64,000 bases of DNA from RGIG9041 sp045657265 (GCA_045657265.1 JAZOSU010000007.1:1-64000), one strand, 5' to 3'. Positions 1 to 7,053 are shown, numbered from the stretch's first letter. Translations and numbers: made by a program. The notes: generated by a model not told the origin, from the letters alone.

Positions 1-63
1 AATACCTGCGCATACACCATCAATTTTCTTATCTGAATTTGATTTATATAATTTTTTATTCAT
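1..63 (-). CDS. PspC-domain protein, N-terminal fragment (runs off window)
   Basis: Only the first 21 codons lie in the window, reading leftwards from an ATG at 63-61. The residues MNKKLYKSNSDKKIDGVCAG match the start of PspC-domain proteins (family pattern: K-L-Y-R-S followed by a V-C-G-G motif), small membrane proteins linked to envelope stress. A strong ribosome-binding site (GGGGAGG) sits at 72-79, which supports the start. The gene lies downstream of the lysS accessory region. The assignment rests on a short N-terminal match only. Confidence 0.6.
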   Translation of the reverse strand, partial: MNKKLYKSNSDKKIDGVCAGI

Positions 64-159
64 ATAATATAATCCTCCCCTTTTGAATATTTATATCTAC
101 TTATATCTTAACTTTTGAATACATCAAAGTCAAGTTATTTCTTGTTTATAACTAATAAA
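64..159. other. AT-rich intergenic region
   Basis: This AT-rich spacer lies between the PspC-like start codon and the terminator at 160-193. I see the ribosome-binding site of the PspC-like gene at 72-79 and no other gene or clear promoter. Confidence 0.5.
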
Positions 160-193
160 ATAACCCTGCATATCCAAAGATATGCAGGGTTAT
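160..193 (-). terminator. Intrinsic terminator attached to lysS-end repeat A
   Basis: A 15-bp perfect stem (160-174 with 179-193, loop CAAA) is followed on the minus strand by a U-rich run. It lies 11 nt beyond the stop codon of the lysS-tail copy at 205-230. Nearly the same hairpin stands at the same distance beyond the second tail copy (2152-2185). In its present place it would end transcripts of the zinc-ribbon gene. It probably reflects an ancestral lysS terminator. Confidence 0.85.
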
Positions 194-204
194 ATAGATT
201 TATA

Positions 205-230
205 TTAGTCTAACGGCTTCATCGTGGGGA
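205..230 (-). repeat. lysS 3'-end repeat, copy A (att-like)
   Basis: On the minus strand these 26 bp encode P-T-M-K-P-L-D-stop, the exact C-terminus of LysS. Differences from the true lysS end (3271-3296) are synonymous within those codons (AAG for AAA, TTA for TTG, GAC for GAT). No lysS coding sequence precedes it, so this is a detached gene tail. It marks the left boundary of the 2-kb islet. Confidence 0.9.
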
Positions 231-256
231 TTTCAAAGGTTACTCTCGTATAGTGT

Positions 257-274
257 TCATAAGTGGTCATAACT
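257..274. repeat. Candidate recombinase arm site, islet 2 left end
   Basis: The 18-bp motif tcataagtggtcataact matches 14 of 18 positions of ttataagttcttataact at 2249-2266. It lies 26 nt from lysS-tail copy A, and the other lies 27 nt from copy B. An overlapping 11-bp sequence, agtgttcataa (252-262), recurs exactly at 314-324, about 60 nt further in. Islet 1 shows the same roughly 60-nt spacing between its two repeat types. A recombinase-binding role is inference. Confidence 0.5.
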
Positions 275-380
275 GCTCACGGCAACTAAATCTATCAAAA
301 GCATCTTTACATAAGTGTTCATAATTGTCCACCACATAACAAAAATTGGTTTAAGGTGTGGCTTAAATTGGTTGAATTTA

Positions 381-1874
381 TTATGATGCGCATTTTTTGC
401 AGGGGTCGTAAATTCCTTCGGCTGAGTCTTCAGTTGTTGCGCTTGCATTGCTTCCTGCGCATGATTGACTGTAGTGATATTTCTTTCCGTATGGTGTTAC
501 ATACACCGTTCGGCTATTATCTACCGGTTCATCCTCAACGGGAGTTTCGGGTTCTTCTGACCCCTCTACGACAACGGCTTCCTTAACAACCACCTTCATT
601 TTTTCTGATTGTGTAGTTCCGTCTTCTGATTTAACATAAACATAAGTTTCGCCAATAGCTACTCCTTCAATAGAAACATACAATGTGTTACCGTTTTCAA
701 TGCTTGCAAACTCTATTTTTGCAACATTCTCATCTTCGCTAACAAAAAGCAGTTTTTCGTAATTTTCTATACTTTCCCATTGCGAAAAACTTTCAGAATA
801 TAATGTGTCGCCCACCTCTACACTAACTGTGTCTGAGGATGCTTCTAAATCCAAATCTATAGTTACAGTAGTGTTTGTTTCAGAAGACTCATCTTCATTT
901 TTGTTCTCAATATGTACGCACATAATATTAAAGCCTTGATAATTGAGCGATAAATGAGCACCATTGCCGTTATCTGCATAGTAGTAATCGTCGCCTTTTT
1001 GATAATCAACGTTAAAACCTTTTTCTGTACAGGCTTTTACATATTCATTATAATCAGTTATTTGGGTATCTGCAACATAAATCACAAAACCGTCTGAATT
1101 CTCCCAATAAATACTGCCTACAGAAGATTTAGGTACAGGTAATAATTTGGCAATGTCACTATCAGGCCATTTTATATCTGTTGTTTCCATTGGAGTATTG
1201 AGTCTTATCGACATTTCTTCATTGCTCTCATAATAGGACAATGTGAGCTTGTACCCGCTTTGATTAAACGCACTATACGATGAACTCATTTCATCGTTAT
1301 CAATGGTATATCCCATTTCTTTGCATGCGTCGAGATAATCACTATACTGCTTGTTTGAAATTTTATGTATATCGATCATTAACTCATTTTTCGAATTTGA
1401 AGTAATTTTGCCAACATTCAATTCGGGCTCAGGTAACATCTCGCACATAACTATATCTTGCCAATTGAATTTTTTGACATCATCAGCATTGGGGTTATAC
1501 ACATTGAAATAAGGAATAATCAGTACAAAGGCAATAACGGCGGATAAAATTCGCAAACCTTTCTTTTTCTCCTTAATAACTTGCATACCCATAAGGTAAG
1601 AAACGGCAAATAATCCAGTCATTACAACTGCGATTAAGCCTGAAAGTATATCACCGTTGCTAAAACTCAACAATATGCATAATATGCCAAATATAGCAAA
1701 CCCAATCAATATCTTGCTAAATTTGCCTTTCTTAAAAACTGTTTTTGGAACAACAGCACTATCGGTTTTAGTTTCAGGGACAACGGCGACCTCTGGTGAT
1801 TCGATTTTTTCACCACAGTTAGAGCAGAAACTTGCCCCTTCAAGTAGTTCGGCACCACATTTTTTACAATACAT
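381..1874 (-). CDS. Zinc-ribbon membrane protein with tandem repeats and C-terminal Cys motif
   Basis: This 497-aa protein of unknown function starts at the ATG at 1874, set by GGAGGG just upstream; a longer open frame to 1964 lacks such a site. In order it has a zinc ribbon (C3, C6, C17, C20), two or three membrane segments (about 54-72, 77-97, 108-123), two related domains of about 90 aa (138-227 and 236-323, each with an LPxPxxxxG-type start, from memory like DUF6591), an Ig-like (BIG2-type) domain (about 345-432), an acidic linker, and a C-terminal motif with H467, C472, C492 and C495. That tail recalls the small metal-binding module found at the ends of many Bacillota surface proteins. 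The topology suggests a cytosolic zinc ribbon and a long external part. It is the only gene of islet 2. Confidence 0.8.
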   Translation of the reverse strand: MYCKKCGAELLEGASFCSNCGEKIESPEVAVVPETKTDSAVVPKTVFKKGKFSKILIGFAIFGILCILLSFSNGDILSGLIAVVMTGLFAVSYLMGMQVIKEKKKGLRILSAVIAFVLIIPYFNVYNPNADDVKKFNWQDIVMCEMLPEPELNVGKITSNSKNELMIDIHKISNKQYSDYLDACKEMGYTIDNDEMSSSYSAFNQSGYKLTLSYYESNEEMSIRLNTPMETTDIKWPDSDIAKLLPVPKSSVGSIYWENSDGFVIYVADTQITDYNEYVKACTEKGFNVDYQKGDDYYYADNGNGAHLSLNYQGFNIMCVHIENKNEDESSETNTTVTIDLDLEASSDTVSVEVGDTLYSESFSQWESIENYEKLLFVSEDENVAKIEFASIENGNTLYVSIEGVAIGETYVYVKSEDGTTQSEKMKVVVKEAVVVEGSEEPETPVEDEPVDNSRTVYVTPYGKKYHYSQSCAGSNASATTEDSAEGIYDPCKKCAS

Positions 1875-1891
1875 TTTAAACCCTCCAAAAT

Positions 1892-1921
1892 AAAAAAGTG
1901 CGTTCCAATGAAGGAACGCAC
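1892..1921 (-). terminator. Intrinsic terminator inside the 5' leader of the zinc-ribbon gene
   Basis: A perfect 9-bp stem (1898-1906 with 1913-1921, six-base loop) is followed on the minus strand by six U. It ends 18 nt before the ATG at 1874 and abuts the ribosome-binding site. A terminator at this point implies transcription attenuation or production of a short leader RNA. Confidence 0.8.
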
Positions 1922-1947
1922 CGAAAAAGTATTTGTCCCTCATTGTT

Positions 1948-2054
1948 GTCACACAATTACTCATCCAACACGGTACGAGAAAAGAGAGAAAACACTTTTT
2001 GCCAAAGTATTTTCCCGTGTTGGAAATAAAAATATTCGTTTGTAATTGTGTGAC
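1948..2054 (-). ncRNA. Nested-hairpin leader RNA (candidate regulatory or small RNA)
   Basis: Three successive helices nest within 107 nt: 2042-2054 with 1948-1960 (13 bp, perfect), 2015-2024 with 1964-1973 (10 bp, perfect) and 2004-2014 with 1988-1998 (11 bp, one G-U). The predicted transcription start of the promoter at 2061-2089 falls at about 2054, so the RNA would begin with the outer helix. A terminator follows at 1892-1921, so a stable RNA of about 165 nt is possible. I recognise no known riboswitch family. Confidence 0.6.
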
Positions 2055-2060
2055 GGGTAA

Positions 2061-2089
2061 ATTATATCACAAAACAAAAAACAAATCAA
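2061..2089 (-). promoter_or_regulatory. Promoter of the zinc-ribbon gene / leader RNA
   Basis: The -35 is TTGATT (2084-2089) and the -10 is TATAAT (2061-2066), with a 17-bp spacer. The expected start point is near 2054. Confidence 0.8.
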
Positions 2090-2151
2090 TATAACCTTTC
2101 AAATTTGATTTTGCACAAAGTTTTTGTAAAATTTGGCTTAAAATAAAAAAA

Positions 2152-2185
2152 ATAACCCTGCATATCTCTCAATATGCAGGGTTAT
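2152..2185 (-). terminator. Intrinsic terminator attached to lysS-end repeat B
   Basis: A 14-bp stem (2152-2165 with 2172-2185) is followed on the minus strand by a run of eight U. Its arms are the same as those of the hairpin at 160-193. It lies 10 nt beyond lysS-tail copy B and would end transcripts of the islet 1 gene. Confidence 0.85.
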
Positions 2186-2195
2186 AGAGAATTAT

Positions 2196-2221
2196 TTAAT
2201 CTAACGGTTTCATCGTGGGGA
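2196..2221 (-). repeat. lysS 3'-end repeat, copy B (att-like)
   Basis: These 26 bp differ from the true lysS end at 3271-3296 by one synonymous base and encode P-T-M-K-P-L-D-stop on the minus strand. The copy is not preceded by lysS coding sequence. It separates islet 1 from islet 2. Confidence 0.9.
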
Positions 2222-2248
2222 GACGCTAAAAATGATTTTAATAAAATT

Positions 2249-2325
2249 TTATAAGTTCTTATAACTTCTTAAAACTTCTCTCGCAAAACCTAATGAAACC
2301 TATTTTTTCTTATATCTTCTTATAA
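2249..2325. repeat. Islet 1 subterminal repeats, left end
   Basis: It holds ttataagttcttataactt (2249-2267) and ttcttatatcttcttataa (2307-2325), both repeated exactly at the right end of the islet. The first contains 7-bp inverted arms around a 2-bp centre, the form of a recombinase half-site pair. Function is inferred. Confidence 0.6.
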
Positions 2326-2368
2326 CTTTTTATAATTTCTTCCAAATCTCTGGTAAAATTGTGGTAAA

Positions 2369-3106
2369 TTATTTTTTCTTAAATATCTTCTTGAACCAAT
2401 TGATAATCTTATCAAGCAAACTCGCAACTTGGGGCATAGATTTGTTGTTGTTCAGTGTTCTAGTCAATTCGAGATATGCAAAGGGTCCTTTTAGGAACCA
2501 TTTCCAATAATATGAACATACTTCTTTCCATGTCATTTGCTTTTTTATTTTTTGCCACATTAGTACTGCCCAATATGGCATAAATAGAAAGAATGGAACA
2601 CCAGTTATTGCTACAAATAAATATGTAAATAGCATTAAGCCAACAGGCACACAGAGGATTGCAAGCATTCCCGATGCCCACCCAAACAAGGACGGAGCAA
2701 CAACACAAGGCAACCAAATTGCAATAAAATAAATCTTAATAAGTGGCCACAACAATTTTAGTAAACCACCAATTACAAGAACGACGAGGCTAAGCAGAGA
2801 AGACAAACAACCACTGTCAGAACTGCCACTTGAGGAATTAGGCACATCAACTCTTCCCTGTGTGCCTATGTCGTATTTATCTGTGATGCTTCCATCTTCT
2901 CGAATATGACCAATTATATCGCAATCATATTTATCGGTAATAGTTCCGTCTTGCCTAATTCTGAACAAAGTATCAATATCAAACTTATCAGTAATTCTGT
3001 CGCTTTTTAAGTGCCCTATTACATCACAGTCGAACTTATCTGTAATCGTACCATCATCACGAATACAATAAATAATATCACCAAATTTATTTCTTATATA
3101 TCTCAT
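2369..3106 (-). CDS. Membrane protein with short DG-x-ITDK repeats
   Basis: This 245-aa protein begins at the ATG at 3106, eight bases after GGGGG; upstream in-frame codons are unsupported. Residues 2-86 hold four to five imperfect repeats of about 17 aa built on R-x-D-G-x-I-T-D-K-[FY]-D-x-D-x-I-G-H. These recall the 'beta-flower' repeat families of uncharacterised bacterial proteins. A Ser/Gly linker (90-99) leads to several hydrophobic segments (about 101-186) and a basic C-terminus ending in K-K-K. It is probably anchored in the membrane with the repeats on one side. It is the sole gene of islet 1. Function unknown. Confidence 0.8.
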   Translation of the reverse strand: MRYIRNKFGDIIYCIRDDGTITDKFDCDVIGHLKSDRITDKFDIDTLFRIRQDGTITDKYDCDIIGHIREDGSITDKYDIGTQGRVDVPNSSSGSSDSGCLSSLLSLVVLVIGGLLKLLWPLIKIYFIAIWLPCVVAPSLFGWASGMLAILCVPVGLMLFTYLFVAITGVPFFLFMPYWAVLMWQKIKKQMTWKEVCSYYWKWFLKGPFAYLELTRTLNNNKSMPQVASLLDKIINWFKKIFKKK

Positions 3107-3134
3107 TTTATTTTCCCCCATAACATTTTTAGAC

Positions 3135-3163
3135 ATTATAGCACATAATATCAGACTTTTCAA
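3135..3163 (-). promoter_or_regulatory. Promoter of the islet 1 gene
   Basis: TTGAAA (3158-3163) and TATAAT (3135-3140) are separated by 17 bp on the minus strand, about 30 bp upstream of the ATG at 3106. Confidence 0.8.
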
Positions 3164-3168
3164 CAACA

Positions 3169-3197
3169 AACGGACTATGGAAATTCCATAGTCCGTT
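3169..3197 (-). terminator. Hairpin between lysS and the islet 1 promoter
   Basis: Fourteen-base arms (3169-3182 and 3184-3197) form a near-perfect palindrome followed on the minus strand by a U-rich stretch (UUUGUUGUUG). It may replace the lysS terminator that this lysS end lacks. Confidence 0.55.
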
Positions 3198-3234
3198 ATC
3201 ATTTGTAAAACTGTGGTAAGAAGATTTTAGTAAA

Positions 3235-3266
3235 TTCTTATATCTTCTTATAAGTTCTTATAACTT
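3235..3266. repeat. Islet 1 subterminal repeats, right end (next to lysS)
   Basis: The two 19-bp sequences of the left end recur here, overlapping: 3235-3253 and 3248-3266. The second lies 4 nt beyond the lysS stop codon. Confidence 0.6.
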
Positions 3267-3270
3267 GTTA

Positions 3271-3296
3271 TTAATCCAACGGTTTCATCGTGGGGA
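3271..3296 (-). repeat. lysS 3'-end repeat, copy C (native gene end)
   Basis: This is the true lysS end, encoding P-T-M-K-P-L-D-stop. Copies A and B share it with only synonymous differences. Similarity stops abruptly on the coding side, just before the shared TCCCCACG sequence. Confidence 0.9.
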
Positions 3297-4764
3297 ACAA
3301 GAGAACGTCTCTTATTGATGCGCTATCGGTAAGAAGCATTACAAGTCTATCTATACCAAAGCCAAGACCACCTGTTGGTGGCATACCATACTCAAGCGCT
3401 GTTACATAGTCATAGTCAACCTGAGCTGTACTATTTGGATCTTCTGCGTGTTTCTTCTCAACCTGTTTTTCAAATCGTTCACGCTGGTCTATCGGGTCGT
3501 TAAGTTCACTGAACGCATTACCGTATTCTGTTGCATTTATAAAGTATTCAAATCTTTCTGTAAATGCAGGGTCTTCAGGTTTACGTTTAGCAAGTGGGCT
3601 ATTTTCTACCGGATAGTCATAGATAAATGTAGGTTGAATAAGTTTATCTTCAACAAATGCATCAAAGAGTTCTGCAAGAACTATACCTTTTGTTGCGTCT
3701 TCAGGCACTTCTACGTGTTTTTCTTTAGCGCAGTTACGTGCGTCTTCATCTGTTTTCCAGTCGTAGTAGTCACAGCCACTATATTTCTTAACAGCTTCCA
3801 CCATTGTAAGACGCTGCCAATTACCCATATCAATTTCTGTACCCTGATATGAAATCTGTCTTGTACCACAGATTTTATCACAAAGAAGTTTATAGAGTTC
3901 TTCAACAAGGTCCATCATACCATGGTAATCGGTAAATGCCTGATAAAGTTCTATAGTCGTAAATTCAGGGTTATGTTTAGGATCCATACCTTCATTACGG
4001 AAGATTCTGCCTACTTCATAAACTTTATGCATACCGCCTACGATAAGACGTTTAAGATAAAGTTCTGTTTCAATACGAAGGTACATATCGATATCGAGTG
4101 TATTATGATGTGTTTTAAAAGAACGGGCAGATGCGCCGATTTCAAGAGGAAGCAGAATAGGAGTATCAACTTCCAGAAAGCCTTTACCATCAAGGTAAGC
4201 ACGGATTTCTTTAAGAATCTGTGAGCGCATATAGAAAGTCTTTTTAACATCAGGATTCATTATAAGGTCAACTTCACGCTGACGATAACGTGTATCGATA
4301 TCTTTAAGACCATGGAATTTTTCAGGAAGTGGGAGAAGAGATTTTGAAAGAAGTTCTATTTTCTGAGTATGGATAGAAATCTCACCTGTTTTTGTTTTAA
4401 AAACAAAGCCTTCCACACCTACGATATCACCGATATCATATTTTTTAAAAGATGCGTAAGAATCTTCACCTACGTCGTCTCTTCTGATATAAATCTGAAT
4501 ACCTTCTGTACTGTCCTGAACATTATAGAAACTGGCTTTACCCATAATTCTACGGCTCATCATACGACCTGCAACGCGAACAGTTTTATTTTCAAAGTTT
4601 TCAAAATCTGCTTTAATATCGCTTGCAAGAACAGTAACATCATATTTTGTCACTGCATATGGGTCATTACCTGAATTCTGGAGTTCAGCAAGTTTATCTC
4701 TACGAATCTGAAGAATTTCAGAAAGTGAAAGTTCGTTTGATTGAACGTTATTTTGATTACTCAT
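3271..4764 (-). CDS. lysS: Lysyl-tRNA synthetase (class II)
   Basis: LysRS charges tRNA-Lys with lysine in the cytoplasm. The 497-aa protein has the usual length. It has an N-terminal OB-fold anticodon-binding domain (about 60-140) and the class II catalytic domain, with motif 2 around 247-270 (RNEGMDPKHNPEFT) and motif 3 near the C-terminus (GLGFGIDRLVML). The start has GGAG 7-8 nt upstream. It follows greA by 24 bp and is probably co-transcribed with it. The last 26 bp are repeated twice further downstream (2196-2221 and 205-230), and the gene end looks like the attachment site of the accessory region. No terminator directly follows this copy. Confidence 0.97.
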   Translation of the reverse strand: MSNQNNVQSNELSLSEILQIRRDKLAELQNSGNDPYAVTKYDVTVLASDIKADFENFENKTVRVAGRMMSRRIMGKASFYNVQDSTEGIQIYIRRDDVGEDSYASFKKYDIGDIVGVEGFVFKTKTGEISIHTQKIELLSKSLLPLPEKFHGLKDIDTRYRQREVDLIMNPDVKKTFYMRSQILKEIRAYLDGKGFLEVDTPILLPLEIGASARSFKTHHNTLDIDMYLRIETELYLKRLIVGGMHKVYEVGRIFRNEGMDPKHNPEFTTIELYQAFTDYHGMMDLVEELYKLLCDKICGTRQISYQGTEIDMGNWQRLTMVEAVKKYSGCDYYDWKTDEDARNCAKEKHVEVPEDATKGIVLAELFDAFVEDKLIQPTFIYDYPVENSPLAKRKPEDPAFTERFEYFINATEYGNAFSELNDPIDQRERFEKQVEKKHAEDPNSTAQVDYDYVTALEYGMPPTGGLGFGIDRLVMLLTDSASIRDVLLFPTMKPLD

Positions 4765-4788
4765 TTTTTATCTCCGAAAATGGATTTA

Positions 4789-5304
4789 TTACTTAATGAT
4801 CTCAAGGATCTTAATTTTGATTTCGCCTACGGGAGCTTCAACAGTAACTTTATTACCTGCTTTTTTACCTACTATCTGCATACCTATAGGGCTATCTTCT
4901 GAAACTAAAGGATAGCTATCTGCAGCGCGGTTTGCATTTACAACTTCATAAGAGTTACCAATTTCAACGATTTTTTCTTCTTTAGTATCTACAAAGAGAA
5001 GTTTAACAACAGAACCATGACGGATTTTATCTGATGATATATCAGAAGCGCCATCCTCGATAACAACAGCTACTTTAAGTGTCTGTTCGAGTTCAGCTAT
5101 TTTAGCTTCTATCATAGCCTGTTCGTTTTTAGCTTCATCATATTCACTGTTTTCAGAAAGGTCACCATATGAACGGGCAACCTTAATCTTCTCTGCAATT
5201 TCTTTACGTTTTACTGTACGAAGTTCAAGAAGATCCTGTTCCATTTTAAGTTTACCCTCAAGGGTAATCTTAACTACTTTTTCTTTTTTTGTATCTTTAG
5301 CCAT
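4789..5304 (-). CDS. greA: Transcription elongation factor GreA
   Basis: GreA binds in the RNA polymerase secondary channel and stimulates cleavage of backtracked RNA. The 171-aa protein has an N-terminal coiled coil with the acidic tip region (…SYGDLSENSEYDEAK at about 50-65) and a C-terminal FKBP-like domain. I chose the ATG at 5304; a GTG at 5313 is too close to the AAGGA site. It sits between tsf and lysS, with a 13-bp hairpin upstream (5333-5361). Confidence 0.95.
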   Translation of the reverse strand: MAKDTKKEKVVKITLEGKLKMEQDLLELRTVKRKEIAEKIKVARSYGDLSENSEYDEAKNEQAMIEAKIAELEQTLKVAVVIEDGASDISSDKIRHGSVVKLLFVDTKEEKIVEIGNSYEVVNANRAADSYPLVSEDSPIGMQIVGKKAGNKVTVEAPVGEIKIKILEIIK

Positions 5305-5332
5305 AAGAAACACATATCCTTTCTATGGTTCA

Positions 5333-5361
5333 AAGCGACTTCAGAAAATCTGAAGTCGCTT
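5333..5361 (-). other. 13-bp hairpin between tsf and greA
   Basis: The arms aagcgacttcaga and tctgaagtcgctt form a perfect stem with a short loop. Only three U follow on the minus strand, so it is a weak terminator at best. It more likely trims or stabilises the tsf message or lowers read-through into greA-lysS. Confidence 0.6.
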
Positions 5362-5374
5362 ATATTAGGTTAAA

Positions 5375-6295
5375 TTATTTTGTCATGCTTGCAACTTCTG
5401 CAGCAAAATCGTCCTGTCTCTTTTCGAGGCCTTCACCCTTTTCGTATGTTACGAATTTAACGAGTTTAATACCAAAACCGAAGTCTTTTGCAGACTGGTT
5501 GATATACTGTTCAACAGAAACTTTCTGATCTTTAACATAAGCCTGTTTAAGAAGACAATTTTCCTGATAGTATTTATTGATTTTACCAAGAACCATTTTC
5601 TCGATAACTGCATCAGGTTTATTTGCTGATTTAGGATCGTTTTTGATCTGAGCGATAAGAATATTCTTTTCTTTTTCGATTACTTCAGCCGGAACTTCTT
5701 CGGGAGCAAGGTAATCAGGTGTCATAGCAACAACCTGCATACAGATGTTTTTACCGAGGTCCTGGAAGTCTTCACTTGCAGCGTTTTCAGTTTCAAACTG
5801 AGCCACGCAAGCTGCGCTACCGCCACCATGTGTATAGCTAACGAGGTCACCTTCAAGAATTTCAAATCTACGGATTTTCATATTCTCGCCGATTTTAAGA
5901 ATTTTCTCTCTGAGAATATCTTCAACAGTAAATTCTGTGTCTTCAAATTTACATGTAAGAAGTTCTTCAACAGTTGCAGGTTTATAATCAGCAGCAGCTT
6001 TAGCAGCGCCTTTTACGAGAGCCTGGAATTCAACGTTTTTAGCAACGAAGTCTGTTTCTGAGTTAACTTCGATAATTACGCCGATTCTTTTTTCTCTGTC
6101 GATATATACATGTACCATACCTTCAGCAGCAATTCTACCTGCTTTTTTGGTCTGAGCTGCAAGGCCTTTTTCACGGAGTATTTCTACTGCTTTTTCAGCA
6201 TTACCTTCAGCCTCTGTAAGAGCTTTTTTACAATCCATCATACCGCAGCCTGTTTTTTCACGAAGAGCTGCAACATCTTTAGCTGTGAAATTCAT
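5375..6295 (-). CDS. tsf: Elongation factor Ts
   Basis: EF-Ts exchanges GDP for GTP on EF-Tu. The 306-aa length is typical for Clostridia. An N-terminal UBA-like domain (MNFTAKDVAALREKTGCGMM) precedes the core domain with the TDFVAKN motif near residue 80. GGAGG stands upstream of the ATG. It follows rpsB by 23 bp in the usual rpsB-tsf order. Confidence 0.97.
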   Translation of the reverse strand: MNFTAKDVAALREKTGCGMMDCKKALTEAEGNAEKAVEILREKGLAAQTKKAGRIAAEGMVHVYIDREKRIGVIIEVNSETDFVAKNVEFQALVKGAAKAAADYKPATVEELLTCKFEDTEFTVEDILREKILKIGENMKIRRFEILEGDLVSYTHGGGSAACVAQFETENAASEDFQDLGKNICMQVVAMTPDYLAPEEVPAEVIEKEKNILIAQIKNDPKSANKPDAVIEKMVLGKINKYYQENCLLKQAYVKDQKVSVEQYINQSAKDFGFGIKLVKFVTYEKGEGLEKRQDDFAAEVASMTK

Positions 6296-6318
6296 ATTTA
6301 TTTCCTCCGATTATTCAA

Positions 6319-7053
6319 TTATTCTGCATCTGCAGGAGCTTCTTCAGTTTCAGCTTCAGCTTCAAACTGTTCGCCCTGTTTACCTTCAAGGATAGCATTT
6401 GCAACGGTTTCTGCAATGAGTTTTACTGCTCTGATAGCATCGTCATTACCAGGAATTGGGTAATCAACTTCATCAGGATCACAGTTTGTATCAACAATAG
6501 CTACTACAGGAATACCAAGTGCATGTGCTTCTGAAATAGCAATTTTTTCTTTTTTAGGATCTACTACGAACATTACGTCGGGAGCTTTTTTCATTTCTTT
6601 GATACCGCCGTAGTTCTTTTCAAGAATTTCTTTCTCATGAACGAGTTTAAGAACTTCTTTTTTGGGGAGAAGATCAAATGTGCCGTCTTCTTCCATTTTT
6701 TCTATCTGGCAAAGTCTCTGGATACTCTTTCTGATTGTTTTGAAGTTTGTGAGCATACCGCCGGGCCATCTTTCGCTAACGAAATACATACCAACTCTCT
6801 GAGCTTCTTCGCGGATAGAATCCTGAGCCTGTTTCTTTGTACCTACGAAAAGTACTTCACCGCCTTCAGCAGCGATATCACGAACAAACATATATGCTTC
6901 TTCGAGTTTTTTAACTGTTTTCTGAAGGTCGATAATATAGATACCGTTTCTTTCTGTGAAGATGTACTCACTCATTTTAGGGTTCCATCTTCTTGTCTGA
7001 TGTCCAAAATGAACACCTGCCTCTAATAATTGTTTCATTGAAACTACTGACAT
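6319..7053 (-). CDS. rpsB: 30S ribosomal protein S2
   Basis: S2 is a late-assembling protein of the small subunit. The 244-aa protein starts MSVVSMKQLLEAGVHFGHQ, a very conserved beginning, and has an acidic C-terminal tail. GGAGG stands 9 nt before the ATG. A leader of about 110 nt and a consensus promoter precede it. It is co-transcribed with tsf. Confidence 0.97.
   Translation of the reverse strand: MSVVSMKQLLEAGVHFGHQTRRWNPKMSEYIFTERNGIYIIDLQKTVKKLEEAYMFVRDIAAEGGEVLFVGTKKQAQDSIREEAQRVGMYFVSERWPGGMLTNFKTIRKSIQRLCQIEKMEEDGTFDLLPKKEVLKLVHEKEILEKNYGGIKEMKKAPDVMFVVDPKKEKIAISEAHALGIPVVAIVDTNCDPDEVDYPIPGNDDAIRAVKLIAETVANAILEGKQGEQFEAEAETEEAPADAE

Larger units (their letters stand above)
231..2221 (-). 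mobile_element. Putative islet 2 at the lysS 3' end (single-gene cargo)
   Basis: This segment of about 2.0 kb lies between lysS-tail copies A and B. It holds one gene (381-1874) with its own promoter and a structured leader. Short repeats near its left end (11-bp direct repeat at 252-262 and 314-324; spaced motif at 257-274) resemble in sequence and placement those of the neighbouring islet. There is no integrase, transposase or terminal inverted repeat. I infer a non-autonomous element inserted by site-specific recombination at the conserved lysS end. Tandem duplication of the gene end is the alternative. Confidence 0.6.
2222..3270 (-). mobile_element. Putative islet 1 at the lysS 3' end (single-gene cargo)
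   Basis: This segment of about 1.05 kb lies between lysS-tail copy B and the real lysS end. It contains one gene (2369-3106) with its own promoter and a hairpin at 3169-3197. Two different 19-bp sequences occur exactly at both ends in the same orientation: 2249-2267 and 3248-3266, and 2307-2325 and 3235-3253. There is no recombinase gene. The layout fits a small non-autonomous integrating element. Confidence 0.6.

Noticed and set aside
2249..2325. Short AT-rich repeats resembling a small CRISPR array
   Set aside because: There are only two different repeat types, without regular spacers or cas genes. They match sequences at the other end of the islet instead.
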